Shown here: piece by piece, positions 8,657 through 17,134 of the stretch
Layout: the number at the start of each line of letters is the position of its first letter
Position numbering within the stretch: position 1 is the stretch's first letter
NCBI GenBank assembly: GCA_019510185.1
Contig: JAEKKV010000015.1
Location: 124,001 to 188,000 of the forward strand
DNA length: 64,000 nt
Direction: 5' to 3'
From: Verrucomicrobiota bacterium
GTDB taxonomy: Bacteria > Verrucomicrobiota > Verrucomicrobiia > Opitutales > Opitutaceae
Made by a program: the position numbers and the translations under genes
Notes under the pieces: model-generated
Databases searched by the model: none
What the model was told of the DNA's origin: nothing
Seen by the model: only the letters and a program-made list of their open reading frames with translations

Positions 8657-11575
8657 TTAGAATTTCACGACGATGGGTTTTCCGGTGTAGACGACGGATT
8701 GGGCGGACTTCGGCGCGCCTTCGATTCCTTGGTTCCGACCGGGCGCGGCCAACATGAGATTGAGCATGCGCGTAGTGACCATGCCGGGGAAGCTGCCTTG
8801 GCGCGGCCCCACGGTGAGCGTGCGCGTGGCGTCGTTCCACGAAAGTTCGTAGGTGGCGCGCAGGCCTTTCTCGTAGTTGTAGGTTTCGTTGTCGTCTTCG
8901 TAGATCGTGAACTTCGCGTCGGCACCCGGGTAGATGCGGATATCGTAGGGTGCGTCGGGCTTCTCGGTGGAGTATTGCATGACCGGACTCATCGGGACGA
9001 TGGAGCCGGCGCGCACATACAACGGGAGGACGTCGAGCGGGCAGGCCTTGCTGACGCTCTGGCCGCCGGTGAAGCGTTCGTTGGTCCAGAAGTCATACCA
9101 GTTGGCGCCAGCAGGCAGCTGCGTTTCGACGGCGTTGTTAACCGCGGTGCCCGTGCCGGACGCTTGGTTCGGGGTCTTCCAGGTGAGCCGCAGGCCGCGA
9201 GCGCCGGTGCCGTTGAAATAATCGAGCTTCATGGCGACTTTCTGGCCGCTGCGGAGCGTCAGCTTCACGCTTTTATTGCGGAGCGGATGCGAGCTCCAGT
9301 CATCGACGGCGAGCTTGCCGTCGAGCCAGAGGCGCACGCCGTCATCGGCCTCGGCGCCGATCTCATAGTCGCCGTCCGCGGGTGCGGTGATCGTGCCCTG
9401 CCAGCGGCCGGAGAAGTTGTCGCAGCTCTTGAGGCCGGCGGGAGGCTCGGCCAGCGGGGGGCCGGGCCAGGTGTAGTCCACTTTGGCGTCCACGGTGGTG
9501 CTGACGGATTTCTCGAAGTTACGCCCGTCGAAGTATTCCACGGTCACACCCGGTTTGCCGGAGGGGGTGGTAAGGACGGTTGCAGGAATGGTCGCGGGAG
9601 GAGGCGTACCCGCGCGGTAGATCGGCTTGGTGATCGGATGAACGAGGAAGGCGGGACCGAACATGTAGGCATCGTCGATCTTGCGCAGAGCCGGGTCGTC
9701 CGGAAAATCCATCGGGAGGCCGCGCATCATCGTGTAGCCCTCGCTCGTGCTCATCCAGCCGAGGCTGTAAACGTACGGCATGAGGCGGTAGCGGAGGTGA
9801 TTGGCGTCGATGATCGACTTGTAAACCTCTGGGTCGTCCTTGAAGGCGTAGGGCTCGCGCTCGATATCCGTGCCGTGGATGCGGTAGATGGGGTTGAAGG
9901 CACCGAATTGGTGCCAGCGGGCGAAGAGCTCGCGGTAAGAGGGGACGTCAGGGCCCTTCTTCCATTTTCCCGGAATGAAGAAGCCGCCGGTGTCCTGGGT
10001 CCAGTAGGGCAGGCCGGCCATGGAGACGTTCACGCCGCCGGAGATCTGGTTGCGAAAAACATCCCAGCTAGCCGTCGTGTCGCCCGACCACGGGAGCGCA
10101 GCGTAGCGCTGCTGGCCGACCCAAGCCGAGCGGGTGAGGGTGAACACGCGTTTGTTGCCGGTGGCGCGCTGGCCCTCATAGGTGCCTTGGGTGGTCACCA
10201 AGGAGTACGGGTTGAGATAGCGCGTGAAGTCACCCAGGGCGTTTTTGCCGAGGCTCTTGATGTCCGATTCGACTTTGCGCGCGTCGTGGCAGGCCGAGTC
10301 CACTTCGACTTCGGTGCCATCCATCCAGAGGGCGTCCACGCCGACATCGAGCAGGCCTTTTTTGATGTACTTGAAATAGATCGCGCGACCGTCGGCGCTG
10401 AAGGCGTCGTAAATGCGGGCTTTCTTGGAAATCCAGTGGAGCGGTCCGAAGCGCAGGCCCTTGGCGTCGAGTTCGTGGGCGAGCTCGGTGTCGTTGCCGA
10501 CGGAGGGCCAGATGGAATTCATGAGCTTCACATGCAGCTCGTCGTGCAGCGTGTGCGTGAGGGCGACGGGATCAGGGAAGCGTTCCTTGTTCCAGATCAT
10601 ACCGCTCCAGGTGCCGTCTTTGTCACCGCCCCAATACTGCCAGTCCTGCACGATGTTATCGAGGGGGATGCCTTCACTTCGGAAGCGCTTCACCACGTCG
10701 ATGAGCTGCGACTGCGTTTTATAGCGCTCCTTGCTCATCCAGAGTCCGAAGGCGGATTTGGGGAACATGGGCGCCGCGCCGGTGAGGTGACGGTAGCCGG
10801 CGATCACGCCATCCATCGTCTGGCCAGCGATGAAGTAATAATCGATGCCGGCGGGCGCGCTTTCGGCCCAGAACGAGGCGCCGTTGGCGTCGTCTTTGAA
10901 GATGCTCTTGGAATAGATGTCCCACATGATGCCGTAGCGCTTGGTCGAGACGAGCAGCGGCACGACGATGCCGATGTTGGTCTGAACCATGAGCACTTCC
11001 TGGCCGCGGTAATCGGTATAACGCTGGTTGTATTGGCCGAGTCCGTAGAGCGATTCGTCAGAGGTGAGCGTGAAGGTTTGTTTTACGTCGTAGGTGGGCG
11101 CGTCGGTGATCGTGACTTTCTTGATCTCGGCGGGGCGGTCGGCGCGTTCGCGGGTGATGATGGCGCCGTCGGGCCGGAGGAAAGTGAGCGCGCCGGTTTT
11201 TTTGTCGGCCACCACGCGCAGGCTGGCGGTGGCGATTTCGAGGTTTTCGGAGGAATCTGCGAGCTTAAGCGGCACGGCCGAGGGCGTGAGCACGACGACG
11301 AGGCTCGGCTGCGTGGTGTAGGACTGGCCGAGGCTGGCGTTTACGCGGACGATGTCCGGCCCGTAAAAAAGGACATTCTTCACCACGTCGCCCACGCGCA
11401 GCTGGACGCCGTTTTGCAGCCGGGTGAAAGCGAAAGAGTCCGGCTTGGCGGAGGCGAGTTCACCGGTGAGCTGAAGCTGGCCGGCGGGATTGGTCCCGGT
11501 CGGCAGGGCGGCTAAAAGAGCGCCGGTATGCAAGGCGAGGCCGGTGACGAACAGGAGGGTTTTTTTGAAATGCAT
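8657..11575 (-). CDS. Secreted GH31 alpha-glycosidase with PA14 domain, probable alpha-xylosidase
   Basis: A 972-residue protein with a signal peptide (MHFKKTLLFVTGLALHTGALLAA). The start is placed at 11575 because the upstream in-frame ATG would bury the signal. The N-terminal beta-sandwich leads to a GH31 barrel whose nucleophile lies in LWMDGTE (D419). A PA14 domain of about 150 residues follows near residues 680-830 (VEYFDGRNFEK, then DDGVRLWLDGK), then a C-terminal GH31/DUF5110-like sheet. PA14-bearing GH31 enzymes include xyloglucan-active alpha-xylosidases such as Cellvibrio Xyl31A. The neighbouring GH74 supports that role, though other alpha-linked substrates are possible. Confidence 0.88.
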   Translation of the reverse strand: MHFKKTLLFVTGLALHTGALLAALPTGTNPAGQLQLTGELASAKPDSFAFTRLQNGVQLRVGDVVKNVLFYGPDIVRVNASLGQSYTTQPSLVVVLTPSAVPLKLADSSENLEIATASLRVVADKKTGALTFLRPDGAIITRERADRPAEIKKVTITDAPTYDVKQTFTLTSDESLYGLGQYNQRYTDYRGQEVLMVQTNIGIVVPLLVSTKRYGIMWDIYSKSIFKDDANGASFWAESAPAGIDYYFIAGQTMDGVIAGYRHLTGAAPMFPKSAFGLWMSKERYKTQSQLIDVVKRFRSEGIPLDNIVQDWQYWGGDKDGTWSGMIWNKERFPDPVALTHTLHDELHVKLMNSIWPSVGNDTELAHELDAKGLRFGPLHWISKKARIYDAFSADGRAIYFKYIKKGLLDVGVDALWMDGTEVEVDSACHDARKVESDIKSLGKNALGDFTRYLNPYSLVTTQGTYEGQRATGNKRVFTLTRSAWVGQQRYAALPWSGDTTASWDVFRNQISGGVNVSMAGLPYWTQDTGGFFIPGKWKKGPDVPSYRELFARWHQFGAFNPIYRIHGTDIEREPYAFKDDPEVYKSIIDANHLRYRLMPYVYSLGWMSTSEGYTMMRGLPMDFPDDPALRKIDDAYMFGPAFLVHPITKPIYRAGTPPPATIPATVLTTPSGKPGVTVEYFDGRNFEKSVSTTVDAKVDYTWPGPPLAEPPAGLKSCDNFSGRWQGTITAPADGDYEIGAEADDGVRLWLDGKLAVDDWSSHPLRNKSVKLTLRSGQKVAMKLDYFNGTGARGLRLTWKTPNQASGTGTAVNNAVETQLPAGANWYDFWTNERFTGGQSVSKACPLDVLPLYVRAGSIVPMSPVMQYSTEKPDAPYDIRIYPGADAKFTIYEDDNETYNYEKGLRATYELSWNDATRTLTVGPRQGSFPGMVTTRMLNLMLAAPGRNQGIEGAPKSAQSVVYTGKPIVVKF

Positions 11576-11625
11576 AACGAGAAGGCAGTGAGAGCGGGAG
11601 AGGCGCATGGGGCGTGACTACCTTT

Positions 11626-11644
11626 AAAAGCGGAATCGGGCCGC
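11626..11644 (-). terminator. Weak hairpin after the kinase gene
   Basis: On the minus strand a GCGG/CCGC stem with a 7-base loop is followed by TTTT. The stem is short, so termination would be partial at best. Confidence 0.3.
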
Positions 11645-11656
11645 AGAACCTGCCAA

Positions 11657-13822
11657 TTAATTTTTCTGAGGGGCTTCCGAGGCAATCAGGAGGGCTGCCT
11701 CGCGGAGCAGGATACGGGCGTTTATCCAGTCGAACCAGAAGCCGTCGTTTTTGGCGTCACTGTCGGTCCGGAGGGCCTGACGGAAGCGATGGTCAATGAG
11801 CTCTCGCCCCTGCGCGAGCGCCGTTCGGGCTTCATCGTCCTGATGCAGCCGGTGGCAGGCGAGTGCGTGGATGATGTGGGCGGATGCCCGGCGGGCCGGG
11901 GTGTCGTCCGGAGAATCCAGGCATTGCCGGGCCCACTTGAGGGCTTCGACATCGTTGCCCTGTCGATAGGCGAACAGGCTCAGCGCAAAGGTTCTCCAGG
12001 CGGCCATAAAGGCGCTGCCGGCGATATTCGGGTCCTTCGACTCAAGGGAATGGGCGGCGAGGTTGGCCAGCGGGACCAGTGAACGGAGTGTGTGCGGATC
12101 GGTCGGCAGGAGCAGGCAGGCCTTGATGACGTGCTCGGCGACGACGGGCTTGGTGGTCTGCGCGAAGTGTTCGAGGGCCATGCGACGGAAGCGGTCATAG
12201 GCGGTTCGGTCGCCGAATTCGCAGAGGGCCGTGGCAACGGGAAGCAGATTGCGCGAGACGTATTCGGTGTCGGACGGATCAGCCCGGATGATCGCGGGCG
12301 CGAGTGCGGCGAAACGGGCTGCGGCCAAATCCCAGCGACCGGCGAGCGCATGCCATCCGCCGAGTGTCCTCATGACCTGCGCTGACTCCAGGGAGGAGGG
12401 GATCTGCGCAGGGGCGAGATCGGCGAGCAGGGTATCGGCTTCGCGGATCTCACCATGGCTTATCAGCACTGCGGCCCGGGAAATTTCTTCACGAATCTCC
12501 GCTTGCTCGCGCAACCGGGCTTGTTCGCGGCGAGCGTCGCGTTCGCCCAGGAAAAGCCAGGTGGACGTACCGAGACCGGTGACGAGTGCCAAGGCGACCA
12601 GCGTGCCGGCGACGAAGATCCCTCGGTTGCGGCGGACCAGCTTGCGCAGGCGGTAGAGGCGGCCGGGGAAATGGGCGGCGACCGGTTCGTGGTCCAGACA
12701 ACGGCGAACATCCATCGCCAAGGCGTTGGCCGTCTCGTAACGGTCGCGGCGGTCGTTTTCCAGGGCCTTGAGCACGATACAATCGAGATCGTCGCGCAGC
12801 ATGGTCAAGAGCCGACGGGCGGGGGTACGGCGTTGGGTGGAAATACGTTCCTGTTCCTCGGGGGAGAGGGAGGCGAGCAGGGCCGAGGGCGTGTTTGCGC
12901 GGCGTTCGCGGATGATGCGGCGCAAGTCTTCAATGTCCGTTTCGACCGGCGGTGGTGGCGCGTCGAAGGGGGCGTGCCCGGTGAGCAGTTCGCACAGGAG
13001 CACGCCGAGGCTGTAGATGTCACCGCGCGTATCGACATCGGCGCCGTCTGTCGCGGCCTGTTCGGGACTCATGTAGGCAGGCGTCCCGGCGAAAGCCGTG
13101 TCGGTGGTGTGGTCGGCGAGATGTCCGCCAGTGGCCTTGGCGATACCGAAGTCGATCAACTTGGGTACCGGCAGGCCGTCGTGCCGGGTGATGAGGATGT
13201 TCGACGGTTTGATGTCGAGGTGGATGACGCCTTTTTGGTGGGCGTGCTGGATCGCGTGGCAGACGCGGATAAACAGGTCGAGCCGTTGGGCGATATCGAG
13301 CCGGTTCTGATCGCAGTAGTCGGTGATCTTGACGCCTTGCACCACCTCCATGACGAAGTAGGGGCGGCCGGATTCGGTGGCTCCGGCGTCAAGCACGCGG
13401 GCGATGTTGGGATGATCCATCAAGGCCAGCGACTGGCGCTCCGCTTCGAAGCGTGCGATGACGTTCTCGGTATCCATGCCCAGGCGGATGATCTTGAGGG
13501 CGACCGGGCGGCGTACGGGCTCCTGCTGTTCGGCGAGGTAAACGACGCCGCAGCCGCCTTCGCCCAGACGCTCTTTGAGTTCGTAGCGACCGATGCGGGA
13601 GTTGAGATCCGGACGGGGGTGAAAGCCGTCATCGTCCGATCCTGGTGTTAACGGCAGAGAGAAAAACGTGTCGGCGGGCGTTTGGGCGTTGAGGAGCCGG
13701 TCGAGCCGGCTGCGCAGCGGCGGGTTTCCGGCGCAGGCTTGGTCGAGGAAGGCCTTGCGTTTGGCCGGATCTGCCAGCTCCAAGGCGTCGATGAACAGCG
13801 ACTTTTCAAGGTGCGTGGGCAT
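11657..13822 (-). CDS. Membrane serine/threonine protein kinase
   Basis: A 721-residue kinase. The kinase domain runs from about residue 78 to 385: Gly-rich loop GEGGCGVVY, catalytic Lys K110, catalytic loop HLDIKPSN (D203; the usual HRD Arg is replaced by Leu), and DFG (D224). APE is represented by MSPEQ. A single membrane helix follows near residues 398-423 (TLVALALVTGLGTSTWLFL), then about 290 residues of alpha-helical, TPR-like sequence on the far side. The start at 13822 was chosen over a longer arginine-rich frame. It lies 11 bases behind an ECF sigma gene, a pairing common in Acidobacteria, Planctomycetes and Verrucomicrobia, so a shared signalling pathway is likely. Confidence 0.9.
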   Translation of the reverse strand: MPTHLEKSLFIDALELADPAKRKAFLDQACAGNPPLRSRLDRLLNAQTPADTFFSLPLTPGSDDDGFHPRPDLNSRIGRYELKERLGEGGCGVVYLAEQQEPVRRPVALKIIRLGMDTENVIARFEAERQSLALMDHPNIARVLDAGATESGRPYFVMEVVQGVKITDYCDQNRLDIAQRLDLFIRVCHAIQHAHQKGVIHLDIKPSNILITRHDGLPVPKLIDFGIAKATGGHLADHTTDTAFAGTPAYMSPEQAATDGADVDTRGDIYSLGVLLCELLTGHAPFDAPPPPVETDIEDLRRIIRERRANTPSALLASLSPEEQERISTQRRTPARRLLTMLRDDLDCIVLKALENDRRDRYETANALAMDVRRCLDHEPVAAHFPGRLYRLRKLVRRNRGIFVAGTLVALALVTGLGTSTWLFLGERDARREQARLREQAEIREEISRAAVLISHGEIREADTLLADLAPAQIPSSLESAQVMRTLGGWHALAGRWDLAAARFAALAPAIIRADPSDTEYVSRNLLPVATALCEFGDRTAYDRFRRMALEHFAQTTKPVVAEHVIKACLLLPTDPHTLRSLVPLANLAAHSLESKDPNIAGSAFMAAWRTFALSLFAYRQGNDVEALKWARQCLDSPDDTPARRASAHIIHALACHRLHQDDEARTALAQGRELIDHRFRQALRTDSDAKNDGFWFDWINARILLREAALLIASEAPQKN

Positions 13823-13833
13823 GTGATTCAACC

Positions 13834-14397
13834 TCAGGCGCCGGGGTCTTCGCGAATGAACTGGAAGAGGCAGGCCTTGGCGTAGGCCCACTGGCGGGCG
13901 ATGGTGCGTTCGCTGGCACCTTGAGCCCGGGCGATCTCCGGAATGGTGAAGCCACCGAAGAAGCGCAGGGTGACGATCCGGGCGCATTCGGGATCGTGTG
14001 TTTCCAACCAGCCGAGGGCTTCGTCAATCATCAGAATACGGTCGTCGGGAGGGGCGGCGGCGAGGTCCAGATCGTCGATGTTTAGGCGCTCGGTCCGCTG
14101 GCCGCCTTTGAGACTGGCCTTGCTGCGGGCGTTATCGACGAGGATGCGGCGCATGGCCAGGGCGGCGGCGCGGAAGAAGTGGACGCGGTTGTTCCAACCA
14201 GGGTCTTTCTGGTTTACCAGTCGCAACCAGGCTTCATGGACGAGCGCGGTGGGCTGGAGCGTCTGGCCGGGGGCTTCGCCCGCCATGCGGGTGGTCGCGA
14301 GGTGGCGCAGCTCGTCGTAGACGAGGGGGAGCAGCTCTTCAGCGGCCTGACTCTCGCCGCGCTCAACAGCTGCCAGCAAGAGAGTAACGTCACTCAT
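13834..14397 (-). CDS. ECF-type RNA polymerase sigma factor
   Basis: A 187-residue sigma-70 family protein. Region 2 is seen as LVYDELRHLATTRMAGE and the VHEAWLRLVNQ stretch with FFRAAALAMRRILVDNAR. Region 4 carries the helix-turn-helix FFGGFTIPEIARAQGASERTIARQW (shown here for position, about 148-172). The sequence type resembles the sigma factors that co-occur with Ser/Thr kinases rather than with anti-sigma factors, and no anti-sigma gene is adjacent. The kinase gene follows after 11 bases. Target promoters cannot be read from the window; control of the flanking sugar-use genes is an inference from position. Confidence 0.9.
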   Translation of the reverse strand: MSDVTLLLAAVERGESQAAEELLPLVYDELRHLATTRMAGEAPGQTLQPTALVHEAWLRLVNQKDPGWNNRVHFFRAAALAMRRILVDNARSKASLKGGQRTERLNIDDLDLAAAPPDDRILMIDEALGWLETHDPECARIVTLRFFGGFTIPEIARAQGASERTIARQWAYAKACLFQFIREDPGA

Positions 14398-14532
14398 TGG
14401 CGAGGAGGGGCATAGGGCCGCCGACTCTGGACGGCTGGAGGCGAGCGGGCGAGACGTTAGTGGAGCGACGGCCGGTGCGATGAACGTGTGGGCTGCGGAG
14501 CGGGGCTCATCGATAGAACGACGGCCGAGGGT

Positions 14533-15675
14533 TTAGCTCAGAGCCTGCTCGGTGGCGGGGTCGAAGAGGTGGGCGGCCTCCATTTTGAAGGTGACCTTGA
14601 CCGATTGGCCGGTGTCGAACCGGTCGGTGGGAGAAACACGGGCGATGAAGCTGGTGGCTCCGGTGGTGAGGTGGAGGTAGGTCTCCGCGCCCATAGGTTC
14701 GCACACTTCGACTTTAACCTCGGTGGTGTGTGCGGGGTTGGGCTGGGCGAGCGACAGCGTGTCCAACACGTCTTCGGGGCGGATGCCGAAGACGACTTCT
14801 TTGCCGACGTGGTTCGCGCCGCCGGCGGAGAGGCGGGCGTCGAGTGTCATGCGCAGGGACTTGGCGGATTGCTCGTTGGTCTCGACGAATTCCAGGAGGT
14901 CGGCGGCGTCGGTCGCGCGTTGCAGACGGCCTTTGAAGAGGTTCATGGCAGGGCTGCCGATGAAGCCGGCGACAAAGAGATTGGCCGGGTGATTGTAGAG
15001 TTTAAGGGGGGAATCGACCTGCATGATGCGCCCGTCCTTCATGACGCAGATGCGGTCGCCCATGGTCATGGCTTCGACCTGGTCGTGGGTGACGTAAACC
15101 ATGGTCGCGCCCAGCTTGGCGTGGAGTTTGGAAATCTCGGTGCGCGTGGAGACGCGCATCTTGGCGTCGAGGTTGGAGAGCGGTTCGTCGAAGAGAAAGA
15201 CCTTGGGCTTGCGCACGATGGCACGGCCGACGGCTACGCGCTGACGTTGGCCGCCGGAGAGCGCCTTGGGCTTGCGGTCAAGATAGGGATCAAGGCCGAG
15301 CATCGCTGAGGCATCACGCACGCGTTGATCGATCTCGGCCTTGGGGAATTTCCGCAGCTTCAGGCCGAAGGCCATGTTCTCGTAGACGGACATGTGGGGG
15401 TAGAGCGCGTAGTTTTGGAAAACCATCGCGATGTCGCGGTCCTTGGGCAGGACGTTGTTCACCTCTTTGTTATCAATGGCGATGGTGCCGCCGGAGATTT
15501 CCTCGAGGCCGGCGATCATGCGCAGGGTGGTGGATTTGCCGCAGCCGGAGGGGCCGACGAGGACCATGAATTCGCGGTCTTTGATTTCGAGGTTGATGCT
15601 GTGGACGACTTTGACGCCGGGGCCGTTTTTTTCGGGGTAAACCTTTTCGAGGTCAGTGATGGTGACGTTTGCCAT
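14533..15675 (-). CDS. UgpC/MsmK-type sugar ABC transporter ATPase
   Basis: A 380-residue ATPase that would power oligosaccharide import. Walker [10 protein letters not shown] (41-49), Q-loop Q87, signature LSGGQ (139-143), Walker B VFLFDE (159-164) and switch H197 are intact. The C-terminal 140 residues form the OB-type regulatory domain typical of the MalK/UgpC/MsmK group (FGIRPEDV). The start at 15675 fits the family. Its permeases are not next to it but on the other side of the divergent promoter (19514-23759), so both operons must be expressed to build one transporter; such ATPases are often shared by several importers. Confidence 0.93.
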   Translation of the reverse strand: MANVTITDLEKVYPEKNGPGVKVVHSINLEIKDREFMVLVGPSGCGKSTTLRMIAGLEEISGGTIAIDNKEVNNVLPKDRDIAMVFQNYALYPHMSVYENMAFGLKLRKFPKAEIDQRVRDASAMLGLDPYLDRKPKALSGGQRQRVAVGRAIVRKPKVFLFDEPLSNLDAKMRVSTRTEISKLHAKLGATMVYVTHDQVEAMTMGDRICVMKDGRIMQVDSPLKLYNHPANLFVAGFIGSPAMNLFKGRLQRATDAADLLEFVETNEQSAKSLRMTLDARLSAGGANHVGKEVVFGIRPEDVLDTLSLAQPNPAHTTEVKVEVCEPMGAETYLHLTTGATSFIARVSPTDRFDTGQSVKVTFKMEAAHLFDPATEQALS

Positions 15676-15731
15676 TGGGGTGGGGCGGCGAGGGTGGACG
15701 TGGAGGTACGGGCGGAGCGGACGCGGAGAAC

Positions 15732-17087
15732 TTAGAAGATACGATTGGCCCGGATGATTTCGGAGTAGTAATGGGCGGAAAGCTTGGTGGTACGTTTCTG
15801 CGTCTTGTAATCGACGTGGGTGAGTCCGAAGCGGCGAGTGTAACCGTCTTCCCACTCGAAATTGTCCATGAAGGACCAGTGGAAATAGCCTTTGACGGGC
15901 ACGCCGTCGCCGATGCCGCGATGGAGTTCGCGCAGGTAAGCGCGTGTGAATTCGCGACGATGAAGGTCGAGGACTTCGCCTTGGTCGTTGGGGGTGTCGT
16001 CGTTGTAGCCGCAGCCGTTTTCGGTGATATAGAGGGTCTTGTGGCCGTAGATCTCGGCGGCGAGTTTGGGTCCCCAGTAGAGGCATTGGGGGTGCCAGTG
16101 GAGCCAACTGCTGTCGGCCTTCGGATAAGTGGCGTTGATCGCCACCTCTTCGGGCGAACCGTCGCGACCGGCGCGGACGAAGGTGCCGGCGTAGATGTTG
16201 AGGCCGAGAAAATCGGTGGGCAGCGAGATGATATCGAAATCGCCCTTGGCGACGACGGGGCGGTCGGTGCCGCAACGACGGAGGTAGGCGGCGGAGTAGC
16301 GTCCGTCCGCGATGGCGCCGAGGATGTGTTCGTTGCGCCGGCGGAACCATTGGCGGGCGGCGGCGATGTCGGCGGCGTTTTCGAAGAGCGGCGTGCAGAT
16401 GTCGCTGTTGTCCGTAAGGCCGACCCGGGCTCCCTTGCCGCCGTGTTCACGGACGGCGCGCACGCCCTGGCCGTGGGCGAGAATGGCGTGGTGGTAGGTT
16501 TGATTAAGGAGCTGCGGGGAGACGGCGCGGGCGGGGGCCTTGCGTCCGGTGGGGCCGTAGGCGAGCTGGGTGAAACAGCGGATTTCGTTGAGCGTGATCC
16601 AGTTTTTAACCTGTCCCGAGAATTCAGATACGATGGTGTCCGCGTAGCGGGCGAAGGCATCCACGGTGACGCGATCGGTCCAGCCTCCGCGGTCTTCGAG
16701 CGACTGGGGGAGGTCCCAGTGGAACATCGTCACCCAGGGGGTGATGCCGTTTTCGGCCATGGAATCGAAGAGACGGTGGTAAAAATCGAGGCCCTTGCGA
16801 TTAAGCGGGCCGTCGCCTTGCGGGTAGATGCGCGGCCAGGCGAGGGAGAGCCGGTAGTTTTTGACGCCGAGCCAGCGCATGAGCGCGAAGTCTTTTTTGA
16901 AAAGACGGTAGTGGTCGCAGGCGGGCGCGAGGCTGTCGCCTCCGTGGATGGCGCCGGGGCGCAGGGCGAGGCGGTCCCAGATGGACTCGCCTTTGCCGGC
17001 GACGTTGACGGCGCCCTCGATCTGCGGGGCGGCGGCGGCTACGCCCCACACGAAGCGGGGAGGGAAGGATCGGGAGTTGGTGGCCAT
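15732..17087 (-). CDS. GH1 beta-glucosidase, cytoplasmic
   Basis: A 451-residue GH1 enzyme that removes beta-linked glucose (or galactose) from the non-reducing end. The acid/base is E168 in WITLNE and the nucleophile E356 in YITENG. The N-terminal [15 protein letters not shown] and [16 protein letters not shown] blocks are diagnostic. There is no signal peptide, so it should act on imported oligosaccharides. It lies between the GH74 and transporter ATPase genes with 47 and 56 base gaps, forming one operon. The start at 17087 removes a non-homologous extension. Confidence 0.95.
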   Translation of the reverse strand: MATNSRSFPPRFVWGVAAAAPQIEGAVNVAGKGESIWDRLALRPGAIHGGDSLAPACDHYRLFKKDFALMRWLGVKNYRLSLAWPRIYPQGDGPLNRKGLDFYHRLFDSMAENGITPWVTMFHWDLPQSLEDRGGWTDRVTVDAFARYADTIVSEFSGQVKNWITLNEIRCFTQLAYGPTGRKAPARAVSPQLLNQTYHHAILAHGQGVRAVREHGGKGARVGLTDNSDICTPLFENAADIAAARQWFRRRNEHILGAIADGRYSAAYLRRCGTDRPVVAKGDFDIISLPTDFLGLNIYAGTFVRAGRDGSPEEVAINATYPKADSSWLHWHPQCLYWGPKLAAEIYGHKTLYITENGCGYNDDTPNDQGEVLDLHRREFTRAYLRELHRGIGDGVPVKGYFHWSFMDNFEWEDGYTRRFGLTHVDYKTQKRTTKLSAHYYSEIIRANRIF

Positions 17088-17134
17088 GGATTGAGGGAGA
17101 ACGAAAGGGGGCGGGGACGGTGGGCGCCGCAGGA

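Noticed and set aside
8624..11515. 963-codon plus-strand frame opposite the PA14-GH31
   Set aside because: Antisense shadow without recognisable domains; GH31 and PA14 motifs lie on the minus strand.
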